Both the position numbers and the translations under genes were made by a program. The notes under the pieces are model-generated. The model saw nothing but the letters and a program-made list of their open reading frames with translations, searched no databases and had not been told where the DNA came from. Source: Nephromyces sp. MM_2019 (taxonomy: Eukaryota > Apicomplexa > Aconoidasida > Nephromycida). Taken from it: 64,000 bases of DNA. Position 1 is the stretch's first letter, and each line of letters opens with the position of its first letter. The stretch is taken from contig JADHZB010001089.1 of assembly GCA_015657535.1 (NCBI GenBank), positions 78,409 to 142,408 on the forward strand, read 5' to 3'. Of the stretch, positions 46,401-58,535 are shown piece by piece.

Positions 46401-48957
46401 TACCATAGGCTTGATGCAACCTGCGAAGAATCTATGAAATTGTTCAGAATGAGGTGTGAGCTTTCACTTTTCTTCGTAGTATTTTAACCCCGCCAAGAGA
46501 AATTTATTGAGTGTGAAAAAAACCCCCCTGCCTCAATGTGAAGTGTATGCATTTTATTGTAGATATACATTTCAGCGGGAATCGGTTTTTTTGAAAAAGT
46601 CTGCTCTTTCCTCCTTGTTGTCTTAGATGAATTTTCTAGGCTGCTGTGAATGCTTTTTGGAATCCTTGAAGAATTCTTCATTCTGTCTGAAAAACTGATT
46701 TCGGAGTTATAGTCAAGTGTATGGGGGCTTCTGATAGCATAATGTGATGCCTACGTTTACTTTATTATGCTGCTGCTTTTTGATGACTTGCTTTTTTAAT
46801 GCCAAATGCTGCTCAATCGTGCTTTCTAGATTTAATGTGTTAAATGGGGATATTTTTTTATCGGATAAGACTACTCTCCTGCAAAACTCAATCTAAAAAG
46901 AATGAAAAGCAGCTTGTTTTGACTAGGTTCTTTCATAAGTAGGAGTGCGTGCAAGGTATTCACACACACACGGAGTAGGCGGCAATGTGAGGTAATGAGA
47001 TGCACCCCCCATGTTTGTCAAATAAATCAAAACGAAGATTTTCTTTGGCGATCAAGAACTGTACAGGTGATTTATCAGCTTGATTTCTGTTTTTCTGCAG
47101 CTGAGGAAACCTAATAAAAAGAGGCTGAACAGGTTGATATCAGAGCAAAGTCGTGCAGCCCTAGATTCATTGTTTGTTTGTTCAAGTGTTGAAGCCTCTG
47201 ACGTATTTTATTATGCGTTACAAATTATGATTCTGAAAGTGAGGAATGAACGGCTTTGGGGTGCACTGCTTTCCAGAAGGATAGCTTTATTTTTTTATTG
47301 TGAAGTGCTTTTTTCCCACTTTTGATGATACTCTCTCACATGGTTAATATCGTTTTTTTCATTTATTTTTTATGTTTGATGTCAATACACTGGTGATTCT
47401 AGCTATGTCTAATTGATAAAGTTTCATAGTACAACTCTCTGCTCTAAAGCTCTGCTGTGAGTGTTTTAACGGGTCTTTACCATCCAGAAGTTTCTTTTCT
47501 AAGAGAAAAGTTTGAAATAGAGAAAGTCCCGAGGCTTCGCTTTTACTTGGTTTCTAAGGAGAAGAAATGTGTGTTGTTGAAAGAGCGAATTTGCCGACTC
47601 AAACGATTGCTAGAGCATAAATTTCTCTATGATTTGAAGAACAAATGTTGGGTTTTTTCTGAGAAAGCTAGCTCCTGCCACTCTTATCATATGTTTAATG
47701 TAGCAGTTTATCTAGGATTTTCTTGGTTAACGAAGTTTCCCAATGTTGTAAGGCTAAGATCGATAAATTGCCGTAATTATCTCTTCGCTTCACAAAGAAA
47801 TAATTACGGCAATTTATCGATCACAAAGAGTAAGGAATCTCACGTGTGGACTGCTTGCTGCCGCTCATTTTGCCTGCGTTTCACTACAGAACATGCATGC
47901 GTTTGTGTGCGCCGAACATTGCAAACTTTGAAGTTTTATTCCTTTGAAAGATGGTTTAGCAAATGAGTGCTTTTTATGGAGACACCCGTTCAACATCTTT
48001 TTTCTTTTATTTTTCGCCTGAAGATTATTTTTAGCGAGTGAATCTATTAAAACTAAATGGCTATAGAATGAGGATTTTTCAAATTTATTGACGAAAATGG
48101 TGCAATTTGTATTTTTTCATCCTTTACAGACCCATGATGTTTCGTGCCTCATGTTTCCAAATGAAAAAAAATACGTCGCTGCTCTATGGAAGAAATTGAA
48201 ATATCTCTCCAGCAATTTTGGAGGGGATCCTTGCTTGCAGAAGATGAATGCATTATGGGAACTGCTATTGGAAAATCATGCGGGTTAACAGAGGTTTTTG
48301 GTCTTTTCAAAGAAATATTGAAAAATAATGTCTTTATTTGGTAGATATGAGTCCATCTAATCGTGAAACTTCGCTGTTCTGGTGTGTGTGAGCTGATTTG
48401 ATCCTATCCCTCTGAGGAGGACTGAGGTTTTTTACTGTTTTCCGTAGCTTATTTGCCTGATTAATACCTTGCTATTGGCGGTTTTAAAGTATGGCTATAA
48501 AAAAAAACTTCTGAATTCGGTGTGTTTATTGCAAAAATTTTATCTGCATATAGATTTAGCCGGCTTCTTTTTCACGAATTTATTGCACCCGTGACTTATT
48601 AGAGAAGTCTCGTGCTAGGTTTATCCCTCCACTTAAGCTTATGAATTTTTTGCTGACTTTTCTCTTTTTGTTTAATCAGCTTAATACTTTCTTTGTTTTG
48701 TGAATTCCTTATTGTTCTTTTTGAATATTCAAAGAATTTTCGTTTTTGCAGGTGTGTTATTCATTGATATTCGAGGTTTGAGGATTGGCACTAAGCTACA
48801 AAGTACATGTCCCTTGTATTTGCTTGCAGAGAAGTCACGGGGAAATACTGCTCCACTTGCAGTGACTGGAGAAAGTTGCTTTGACAATGATTACGCCAAA
48901 AAGCAGCGTTTGGAATCTCTGGGTATGGAGCTGAGAGAGATGATGCTTAATAGATAG
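31461..48957 (+). CDS. UFL1: E3 UFM1-protein ligase 1
   Basis: Nineteen exons: 31461-31676, 32623-32808, 33314-33416, 34631-34754, 35396-35519, 36717-36884, 38009-38083, 38372-38524, 39564-39633, 40303-40436, 41631-41724, 42118-42236, 42846-42929 (or 42920), 43286-43483, 43942-44029, 46113-46219, 47101-47238, 48130-48283 and 48752-48957. All join in phase to about 846 residues; the human protein is 794. The start MADDELKRLMLSFSQLQ, the winged-helix-like repeats (GGRLSLLDLSAQLGFSIE; ESGRLSLSELGETYNLP), SNNFVAKAWLSRIGIKHPV, SWVDLGPFLPSVLSGEKAK and the C-terminal HFYKTSVMELVWLLLKLN and KPNKKRLNRLISEQSRAAL follow the UFL1 order. Exons 9-13 encode the variable linker and coiled coil and are less certain. 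UFL1 transfers UFM1 from the E2 UFC1, at the ER with DDRGK1, notably onto ribosomes. Introns are long, T-rich and UG-rich. Confidence 0.93.
33606..33726. repeat. CA-rich degenerate repeat in UFL1 intron 3
   Basis: About 120 bases of cacacac tracts interleaved with ttcaca and catt words (cactttcacacac, cattcacatacgcac and similar). The purine-pyrimidine polarity is opposite to the UG tracts of most neighbouring introns. It lies within the intron and has no coding support. Confidence 0.75.
35559..35638. repeat. 42-bp tandem duplication in UFL1 intron 5
   Basis: The word gaattagctagtctctctct occurs at 35559 and again at 35601, followed by related gtta(g/a)cctct sequence. It lies just downstream of the exon 5 donor. 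Confidence 0.75.
36194..36210. repeat. (TG)n microsatellite in UFL1 intron 5
   Basis: Uninterrupted TG dinucleotides, about eight units, on the sense strand of UFL1. Confidence 0.9.
37346..37434. repeat. diverged duplication in UFL1 intron 6
   Basis: Two copies of a tat(g/a)cca(a/g)(a/g)ttgatacctt core, each followed by a tgtgt(a/g)tgtgttta tail, spaced about 50 bases apart. Confidence 0.65.
38273..38292. repeat. (TG)n microsatellite in UFL1 intron 7
   Basis: About nine to ten uninterrupted TG units, located some 80 bases before the acceptor of exon 8. Confidence 0.9.
40433..40518. repeat. 38-bp tandem duplication spanning a UFL1 splice donor
   Basis: Unit 1 (40433-40470) begins with the last four exonic bases of exon 10 plus the GTAATA donor. 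Unit 2 (40471-40508) repeats it with few changes, and a partial third unit begins at 40509. Each unit therefore carries a donor-like site (at 40437, 40475 and 40513). Use of the later sites would add codons that run into an in-frame TAG. Confidence 0.8.
41826..41992. repeat. CA-rich minisatellite in UFL1 intron 11
   Basis: Three to four degenerate copies of a unit of about 29 bases: a cacac(g/a)cac head, then (t/a)taccgcaa, then an a-rich stretch ending in ccc. It lies about 100 bases after the exon 11 donor and is CA-rich on the sense strand. Confidence 0.75.
47758..47822. repeat. perfect 23-bp inverted repeat, 19-base loop
   Basis: The arm at 47758-47780 (gatcgataaattgccgtaat plus tat) is the exact reverse complement of 47800-47822. 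The 19-base loop lies between them. The structure is inside UFL1 intron 17, in a stretch less T-rich than its surroundings. It could be an RNA hairpin, a fold-back insertion or an assembly artefact. Confidence 0.85.
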
Positions 48958-51900
48958 TGAATGGGGTTAATAAAAATATATTCGACGCACTTTTCAATCT
49001 GGGTTAGTAGTCTTTGCTTAGTTTGCTAATGGCGAAGCATGCTCAATAAACTTTCTCAAACTTGAAGCACTTGGTAGGGATGCAGTCAGTAGTCTAGTGT
49101 TTTTCTGCCTATAATTTGAGCTTTGGCCGATATTGCAGAGATGAATACCGGGCCTTATATATAGCCCTCTGGAAAGCCAATTTTTTAGTTAATCCAAGAA
49201 GTACCCTAAATGATTGTAGGTTTTTTTGACTAAGCGTTATATCCCATAGCTGAGTATAAAGTTTTTAATGGGAGATATCAAAAAGCAGCTGCAGTATTCA
49301 AAAAGCAATGACGAATAAAATTTTTTAGTTTTTAGTTACCTTTTATAAGAAATGGGACCATGGATGTCTTGAGCTTTGAAAACTGAATTATATGAAGTAC
49401 ATCATTGTAAAAGCGTGTATAAATACACCATACACTCTTTTCTTTCTGAGGTCTTCTTAAGCTTTCCTTCCTTCATTCCATTCCGCTATATCATTAAGGA
49501 ATCCTGATTAATTTGCCTTACCCTAGAAACAAACTTATCAGTTTTTGGGGAAACTGAAATTTGTTCAATTTTTAGTTTTTGTTTTTTTGAGGATTAAATA
49601 CTGATAAAATGTTTTTAAATAGGTTCTATGACATCTATTTATTGAGGTTGACGAGGAAAAAAATCTAAACAGATGTAGACACTTATATGCCTCAAATTCC
49701 ATTGGATATAAAGAAAAAATGATTTTGGCCTCCGCTTTGCTACCTTCTTCTGAATTTCTTTACGTTAATCTAATTGTTTCGCGGTTCCTAAAAAGTCAAA
49801 TTCATTGTCATAGCCAATAGTGATTCCACCAAGCCGCCGTTTCGATTGTGACTCGCGATAAAAATATGCCTTTTAGGATTTGTTACTTATGGGAGTCGTT
49901 TGGTGCGATGCTATGGTATGTTTTTTCTCATGCTTGCTCTAAGCCACGCATTAAACTGCTTTATTAGGATAACTTTTTTAACTTAGCTAAAGGCTATTTC
50001 ACCTTGGTTATCAAGTTCATATCGGATCTATTTTTTTTGGATTCCCTAGTGTGTCAATACTATCAAATGGGGAACACAAGATATTTCTATTTAGCAATTT
50101 TTTTCTGCAAGAGCTTGCTTCTTTTATCATTCTTCTATTTGAAAGGCCGTTGAGAATGTACACTGGGGGCTACCGGTATATATTTGCTATTCTTTTGTGA
50201 TTTCGAAGTCAATAACTACTAGCAAGCTCAAGAATGGATAAAAATGGATCATTTTATTTAGCTTGCTAGTAGACGCTTCGTTTCTCAGTGTTTGCAAATT
50301 ATTTGCAGTAGAGTGAAAGTTCACTGCTTGTTTTGTACGCAGCATGCATAGAGTATTGCCTGAGAAGTTGTGGTGTATACAATTGCTTTACCTCTTCGCC
50401 GTCCAATGCTTTCCCTGCCAGAAGATTAATATGATATGACTCTTGGCCACTACGTAATATCATTACTTCCTTAACTGCATTAAGAGTTTAATTAGATTTA
50501 GCGCGATTCCACTCACATTTGAAAATATTGGGCTGGCACTTTAAAGTTATCCACGAAGAAAAGGGTGCCGCGAAAGATGTGTAGACTTCTTTGTGAAGGT
50601 ATTGTTTTGTTGCATCTGGATACTAGGGAATTATTTTTCGTAGCTAAACCATATTACAGCATGTAAAATGAATGAAATGGGCTTCAGAGTACTATATAGG
50701 CTTTGAATTCAACTTTTCCTATCCAGAATTTATGGTACACGAAGCCGAGTACCACTTACCTCGTAACCCAGTGTGTGCATGCATGGACGGAAGCAACCTT
50801 CAGCGTTTTAGTATAACCTTTAGAAATGGTCCTTCGGCAGTATTGAAGCAATTAAATCCTGCTTTTTCCGTGTTTGACGATTTTTACATCATTAAAGAGT
50901 GCAAGGGTGTTTCAGCTGGTAACAGTGACTAATTCGTCAAACCGTCAGCATTCGTAGAGAATCACAATAGATTTGTCTACACAAGTCGAAATGCTTGAAG
51001 TTTTAACCTTGTAATTTTATTCCTAAAGCGACGTATAAGCTCGAGTACTAGGTAATCAAGGCTGGCTGGACTACCTGCTATGGCTGTCACTCTGTAGAAT
51101 CGCCCATTATTCGAATTTTGCTAGAATGATTATTGGGATGCAATAACCTTCGGGATGCTGCGGTAAATATCCTAAATTTCTTGTTGCTAGGAGCCTCTGG
51201 TATTTCTTTGATTCAAGGGCGTGACCATCAGTGAGGCGAAAAATGAGAATACCTTATCACACGGGAAAGGCTTTGTAGGTCCCCAGTTATAATATTGGTA
51301 CGCTAGTTTGTAGCTGCATCTTTTCGGTTCTGAACTAGCCAGAATACGGTGAGCTGCCTTAAAATCTAGTTAAAAAAAAATTCCTGCTTTGCTTAGCAGT
51401 TGGGATCATAACACGAAGTATTTTAACCCTAAAAATGATGATGCATAAAGCTGGGCAATTGCCACCATACTCGTGCTGGTAGTGAAGCTCCATCAGAGAT
51501 GAGGAGCAAAATAAACGGAGTCGAAACGGGGCTGCCCGCTGAAGATGCTTGCTGTTACTCAAAGGTCTGAGCCTGTGTCCAGTTTACCACCGGTAGTATC
51601 ACGGGATCGTCAACACTACATACGCTGCACTCCAAGCTGCAGATAATGATTCCACGTCCCGCAGAGCCAGTGAAAAGGTGTGCATCCATCTTATTATGAC
51701 TGACCGACGCAATACATTTGGGATAACCCCCCCTGCGTACTGAGCTCAGTCGCTGTGCTCACATGCTGCGCTCCTCCACTCAGTTTGAATGCACACATAA
51801 GATGCTACGGTAGGAGCTGAGCTGCAAAACTGACGTTTGGTAGACGATTGTGGAAATGTTACTTGCCTTCGGTAGTGGGTGTGGGCATCCTTGGGGCTGT

Positions 51901-52087
51901 ACTTTAAAAGTACAAAGAGTGATTTATTTGCAAGCACCCCTACACAGGACACGACAAAGCGCGTCGTCTAGATAGGTAGGTGGTGTTGTAGAGCCTGGAA
52001 GTTCAAAGTGAGCTAGCAAGACTGAAGACCCTCTACATTATAGTTATATTCAGCTTGAAGTCATGTAGTTCTGAATTCTGATGCGTC
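48958..52087. other. spacer between UFL1 and UBE2J-type gene
   Basis: The first kilobase remains T-rich and could be UFL1 3' flank. From about 50.3 kb composition is more balanced. An 86-codon frame at 50672-50932 starts at a plausible ATG but has no family match or splice context. The last part should contain the promoter of the E2 gene. Nothing else is supported. Confidence 0.5.
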
Positions 52088-55000
52088 ATGGATCATCGTG
52101 AGGGGCCACAGCAAAGAGGCGGCGCTTACGGTGGAGAGTTTCGAATGGCATCTTCAGGAGAAGGGCGAAGGAAGAGCAGCGTAGCCCATAGCGTCGCAAG
52201 AATTATCAGAGAGTATAAGGAAATCACCGTAAGTTGCTGGTTATGAAATATTCATTACTGTGCCCCTCCACCGTTGTTTTCCGCTTACTTGTAGAGTACA
52301 TTAGAGCCAGCATGACTTGTACCACATAGCAGACCTACAGTTTTACTTTTTTATAAGGAGAGCCATAATTTTCCAGATCTGTTTCCTGTGGATAGCCTTG
52401 AGCTTACTGCAGTATATTAAGGAGTTTTTTTCAAAATCACAGAATATCACATCCTCCTGTATGTGCACTAAAATGGGAAAATCTTGAAGGAACTGCAATT
52501 TTATTCGTTATAAATTGGACGTTCTTTGAGCATTTTAAATCGAAGTTATATTCCTATCTGGGTGTAAAAAGATTTTTTTTCCGCCTTTGAATGCTCCTTT
52601 TTTTACCAGATTATCAAGATGGCTGGTATCAGCTAGCTCCATTGTGTTCGCCTGGAAATTTTTTATCAGCTGTTGCTCTTTTAAGGTGTACCTGACTATT
52701 TTTGCATGAAAGTTCACCCAAGTGTATCGTTGAGGATGTATATCTACAGTTGGATTTTTACTGATTCAGACCCTCCTGATACTCGTTTTTTTTTGGATCT
52801 TTAAGTGCGTGTTTCCACTTTTACAAATGAAACACAGGTAGCATTCTTTTGATATTGACTTTAGTGTATTATTTTTTTAAGCTAGCGGAGTATACGTACA
52901 AGGGGCTCAAATGAGTCCCGTCTATCAAAGTCTGTTTTATTTGCCTGGGAATGTTTATTAGTTTTATTCAACTACGACTTATTAAAATTGTCCAGAACTA
53001 TGGAAGCAGCTTTCTGAATAATTTTCGATTTTGTTTCTTGTTTACTTTGATACTTTGACGCGCATTTTCCGGACGGCTTGTTAGTTCTGGCAGAATTCAT
53101 GTCGGCGTATCAGCTCCTGTGTTGCAAATGATTTGCATACCAACCCCCGATTTGCTGTTAATGCTAATTCCTGAAGCAACAGTATCTTTATATATAGTTT
53201 TGTAATTAAACTTGGTGCTTGGGGCCTATAGTTTTGACTCTGCACTGGTAACATATTTAAAAGGCAACCGAAAAAATATAGCCCCAAAGCAGACGATCGT
53301 TCGAGGGGATTTTTTTGATTGGTAACAATGCAGTATATCACTTAAAAAGAAACTGCGGACTCTCTTTGTAGATTATTTTACTGATATGAACTAAACTTGT
53401 TGGATTCTCTAGTATCAAGATATCCGTTCCATGAATACCTTAGAAATCCGAAAAAAAAGGAAATTCATGACTTCTCAGCACGAATATCCGAATCTTCTAA
53501 TCCTTACCAACATATAACTATGGCTTTAAACTCTATTTTTCCCCTTTTTGTTTGCTAGTGTGATTCGTAATACTCTTTATCTTTTTATTTATTATTATTT
53601 AATAATACTATTACTCTAGCTGAGAAAAATAAATTTTATTGTTTCTCTCGCTTCTACTGTTGGGAATACTGTTCACTGAATGCTGGGTGCGGTATTACTA
53701 TTGATTTCATTTTCGCTACAAGTTGGTGTAGGAAATTTATACAATTCAATTTTTTTAGATACTAAAGAAATAAAGAGAACGAAAAGGATATTTTTTCAAA
53801 ATTCTGGGATTTTTGCCATGCTCAGCGATTAAAAACTCCTATGCTGCTATTTCACGGCATCTTGTTTGATTACATTGAATAGCTACTCTAGTTTTTCCCA
53901 TTAAAAAGTAATTAATATATATAAATTTATATTGCAAATATTCAGTGCATTATCTTTTTAAAATTCACCAATATTTAGTTTTTTTTAAAATTCTTTAGGA
54001 ATTCTTTAACCTGTGATTACTATTTTTCAATGATACTGGTTTATGCAAGGAATACCCCACAGCATGCTGCTTGCAGGCGGAACCAAATCCTTTCTGGCAT
54101 GCTTCTCCACTTTCTTTTGAGGAGCCGTATGAATGGCATTTCACTTTAAGAGGGCCTGCAGATTCAGATTTTTCTGGGGGATTATATCATGGACGGATAA
54201 TTCTGCCCGATAATTATCCCTATTCTCCACCTAGTATAGTACTGATGACTCCTAATGGGAGATTTGATGTGGGGAAAAAGGTTAGTTCTTTGAGATGAAG
54301 GTTTCATCAAATTTTGAGCTGAAAATTCTTTTTTATGGCTACTACATAAAAATTACTTGCGATACTACTTTCCACGATTCTTACCTAGATTGTATATATG
54401 AAAATCGCTAGCGATACCACTTTCTAGGAATTTAAGCAATATGTATATTATATTCATCCATATTTTGCTTTTTAATAGTTTATATTAAATAGGCAGTTGC
54501 TCTTTTTAAGTACTGTATACTCTATAATTCTTAAATCCTCGAACATGGGAAATTCATGTTTCCATAGGTATGCTTAAGTGCAAGCAACTACCACCCCGAA
54601 CTTTGGCAACCTGCTTGGGGGCTGCGAACTATGTTAGACGCTTTGACTGCATTTTTCCCTACTCCTGGAGAGGGTGCTTTGCATTCGTTAGACTGGCCAG
54701 CAGAGGTAAGTCTGTACGCAGATTTAAACTTTTTTGTTAATTTCATAGATATTTTTCACTTCCAATCATGGTGAATGAAGGTATCCTCCAAGCATGCTGC
54801 TGCCGAAGTTTAGAATCGAATTAAATAGCACGAAAGTGATGAAAAGAAGTTTCAAAATGAGAAGAGCTGTAATTTGGTTATGCACGCAACTTTCACGGAC
54901 TGAGCTGAAAAACTGTAAGCAACTAGAATTTTTTTCCAATTTTTTTTTTGTCTTTAAATTCAATCAATGCAATTTATCACAGATTAGAATCGCTCTTTAA

Positions 55001-58000
55001 TTTGAAGGGGGAAAACTTTTCACAGCCTCTAAAGTTCTGTTTTTTAGTTGAGAAAGAGGTTAGCACTTGAATCAACTTGCTGGAAATGCAACATCTGCCA
55101 AAAACGCAACAAAGAGCTTGTGGAAGAGCATTGCTCTCCACCAACCAGCGATCTTCATGTAGGTTTAAGCAGGTTCTTGTAGCAAAAACAATTTTTTTGA
55201 TGTTTCAGTGTTTTGCCCGGTGCTGGCATTGTGATTTGCTATTTTTTGCTCGGAATTTTTTGGATTTTATGTTGTGTGTTTAACTGGCAAAATTTGGCAT
55301 TATGCCCAGCAATATTTTTATTAAAAAGGTTTTAGGGTTTTTAAAGCATCATATTATGCAAAAAGCTATAAAAGTTCACTTATGGGGATCTCAACTTTGA
55401 AACTATTATATCAGGTTTTTGTATAATTGGAGAAATTCTTCCTGCTGAGCCTTGTTTTATTGAAATTGTTCAACTCCATCTTGTTCTATTGCAGTGTGCG
55501 AAAAAGCTTAATTTATTTGTCTTATCATTCTTATCGAAATGGAAAATCGGTAGTAGCATCTTGTGATATCATGAAATGCTTACCAATGGGTGTGAATACG
55601 CGTGATTATAAAAAAAATGATGAGCTGCAACTTTTGTGTGTGTGAGCGGTAAATATTTGGTTTTAAGGGAAATAAGATATCTTTTAGCTGAATATTTTGG
55701 CTTTTTTTTTAAACACATGTAAGGTTTGCTGTTTGTGTGTGAACTCTACTATCATTTGGCGTGCGAAATAAACTTGAAGACAAGAGTTTGCAGTTTTTAG
55801 CTGACTTTTAGCCTGAGGGTAAAATTCTAGCTTGAAGGTTTTCTTGAAGAGGTGCAAAAAATAGTGTTACCAATTTTTGTTAAATTCTTTAATAGTGAGC
55901 CAGACTAAGACAAATCGTATTCATTTGAGTGCTGCCTAGTAGCTTGTTGAATAGCATGGCTTATAGCTACCTTTTGTTGCATATTTTTTTAGACTATAAC
56001 GTGGCTTGCTTTGTGTGCCAGCACCGTTTGGTTTTTTTCCGTTTAGTCATATTTCACTTCTTTTTGGAATTCCTTGACATGATGAATTTGTGAATGTCTA
56101 GCAAAGCTAGTGTGTTGGCTATATTATGCAAACCATCTTCTTTTGATAGATGAATGTTTTCCGGTGCTTATTTTAAAAGCTCTATTTTTCTCTCTATTTC
56201 ACGTGACTCTCTGTTTCCTTGACTGCAGTGTGTTCACAATTTCAAAGATAATCCTTTGGTTGACTTTAAAACTAAGGAAAAAGGCGCGTTACATGAGTAT
56301 TTTGCTTTGAATCAACAGTTAACTCCGACTGATGATACTATCCGTAACACTAAAGTAAGTGTTTTTATTCAAGCTTGAGACGCCTATGATATATGTGGCG
56401 TGTAACATTGAATATCGGAAGATATCCGTTTACCTTGATACACTTTTTTTAAGATTATATTAACCAATGTTATTTTTATCCTTCATAAACTTCAATCGCA
56501 TTCTTTGCTTTTTCAAATTACTTGGAATTGAACCAAAAAATACCATTTTTTTCAGATTGGAACGATCTCTTCGTTCTGGCATGGTTTGTGATATAGTGAG
56601 TGCTCTTTCCAATTTTTTGCGTATCCCCTGTTATTCATAATTACAACTTTCAGTTAAATTTGACAAATTGTGCCCAATTTGCAGTTCTTGATTTTAAGCT
56701 TGGCGCCTTGATGTTCTACATTTTTTCTTGATTTTAGTGATTGTGGTGCTTGTAAACTTTTTTTAGGAAGCTTTTTCGCTGTCTTGTGTTTTGCGTGTGT
56801 GTAATCTCTGAGCTGAATTTATTCCTATAGTTGAGGCCTAGAAATCATACCGTGAATCGCAAAATTGTGAAACTCAAGTTTGAAGAAGTCTGCCTACATA
56901 TTATTTGTGTATTTTATAGCTATATTGGAAAAAATTTGCGAATTGTTTAGTTCTCTAATGAATTGATAAAAATACTCCTTAAAGTGACTGGCACCGTATT
57001 TTGATACTTTAATTCTGATTATGACGTTAAAACGTCTTTTTGCAACTGCTCTCATACGAAAGAACGTTTATACTTGTTTGTACTCATTTCTGGCTCCCTT
57101 TATAAGTCCGCGCAAAAGCATACAATTTTTAGTACATTTTAATTCGTGCATTCTTCATCACCATGTTACTATAAGTTGCCACTTAGTTGCATTTATAGTT
57201 ACTTAAAAAGCTTGTTTTTTTGGTTAAGAATAGATATTTGAGTTTAATATTATAGGTTTTTACTGATGTTACGATAGTAAAGAAAAAGCAAAAGTAGATA
57301 CATCTATAAAGCTACTGCATGGTAAAGGCTGCGTGCATGGACACTCGACCTTTCTTCACAAATGTCAGCATATAGGCGATATGCTTTGTAATGCTAGGAG
57401 GAAAAGTATGTAGTTTCAAAAAATCAGAAGTCTATCCGCATGATGTTTCAATTACAAACAATCCATTCATCCATGCCAATTCCATAGAAATCGGTTTATA
57501 ACTATAAATATTATTATCCATAAACCTTCATGTCCAAGTTCTTTAGCCTGAAACACAGTAGATCATTCGTTTGATAAAACTCTATGTTTTTGCCAATTCT
57601 TTGTGTGAAGCTTTGTAATAATTTCCTCATATTTTTAGAGTTTTGAAAGGACTAAGTTTGTGCCATTGCTTATTAGTCCTCCATCATAGGCTGGCGTTTT
57701 CACGTCTTTTTTCCCGTAAAACTTGAAATTCTAGGGTGTTTTGCCGACATTGCGCAGATGAAGAGCGCAATAGTTGCCGATATCGTAAGGATTTCGAGTT
57801 ATATTGAATTTTTTTTGTCTGCTAATATGGATAGAAGGGAAATTACTGTGATTTCCTTCTATCGAGTATGGAGATTTTTGTTATTGACTTTTTGCAAGGC
57901 AGGTCAGCGTTGAGTTCTTGCTGATATGTGAGCAAGTTTATGTAGGCTGCTAAGTTTATTGCACTACTGCTTGCATTTAGGCGGCTTCTTTCTCGCCAGA

Positions 58001-58535
58001 AAAAAATTTAGGAGGCGAGCCAATTGGAGAAATTACATTATCTACCAGTAGTTGCAAAATTCCCCGTGCTTCTGCTACGCCTAGAAGCTCGGTTTCCACA
58101 AGTGCTGAAATTAGGTCTAGGCCTAGTGAAGCGTGTCCTGAAGTCTTGGGCTCAAAAATTTGGACTACAAATGAGTCACAGGCAGAAAATTTCCACGATG
58201 TATCTTGCGACCCTCAACCCTTGGCTAGAGACCAGCTGTTGAGACAGGTTTGCGATGGAGATGCTGCTGAACGTACGTTAGATAAAATGGACCGCAGGAG
58301 GAATTTTAATCCCGATGCGAATTCTTCTCATAATGTCGCGCTTAGGTGCAGGCGGCCGATTATGAGCGAGTCGCAAAGCCCAGTTGGCATAGAATTTTTT
58401 AGTATACCACGGACAAATACCGGTTACATTCTATTTAGTACCGAACTAGTTTTATTTCTACTTCTTTGTTTCTTGATTTACTTATTAATTGAGGCTATGA
58501 TGAAGACTTTGCAAGGTTTTATTTCGTATTCTTAA
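52088..58535 (+). CDS. ER membrane ubiquitin-conjugating enzyme E2, UBE2J type
   Basis: Six exons, all phase 0: 52088-52228, 54077-54280, 54568-54705, 55048-55158, 56229-56354 and 57981-58535, giving 424 residues. A start at the second ATG (52145) is possible. The catalytic core reads EWHFTLRGPADSDFSGGLYH, GRIILPDNYPYSPPSIVLMT and PNGRFDVGKKVCLSASNYHP, with the active-site Cys at about residue 117 and no HPN motif, as in UBE2J. PTPGEGALHSLDW completes the UBE2J signature. A Cys-containing stretch (CWKCNICQKRNKE) follows. The last exon is a long Ser-rich tail ending in a single C-terminal membrane segment (LVLFLLLCFLIYLLIEAMM) and a short tail, i.e. a tail-anchored protein. UBE2J enzymes serve ER-associated degradation. 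A 27-base exon at 57758-57784 (MKSAIVADI, phase-neutral) may be an additional or alternative exon. Confidence 0.92.
54350..54450. repeat. diverged tandem duplication in E2 intron 2
   Basis: A core of gcgatac(t/c)actttc followed by a tgtatat block occurs twice, about 57 bases apart, within the intron between the exons carrying the first and second halves of the catalytic core. Confidence 0.55.
57830..57863. repeat. short hairpin in E2 intron 5
   Basis: The word gatagaagggaaat pairs with atttccttctatc across a 7-base loop, with one bulged G. It lies about 120 bases before the acceptor of the last exon and just after the candidate 27-base exon. Confidence 0.75.

Noticed and set aside
50672..50932. 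86-codon plus-strand frame
   Set aside because: Starts with ATG and has fair composition, but no family match and nothing around it supports a gene; kept only as a remark in the spacer entry.
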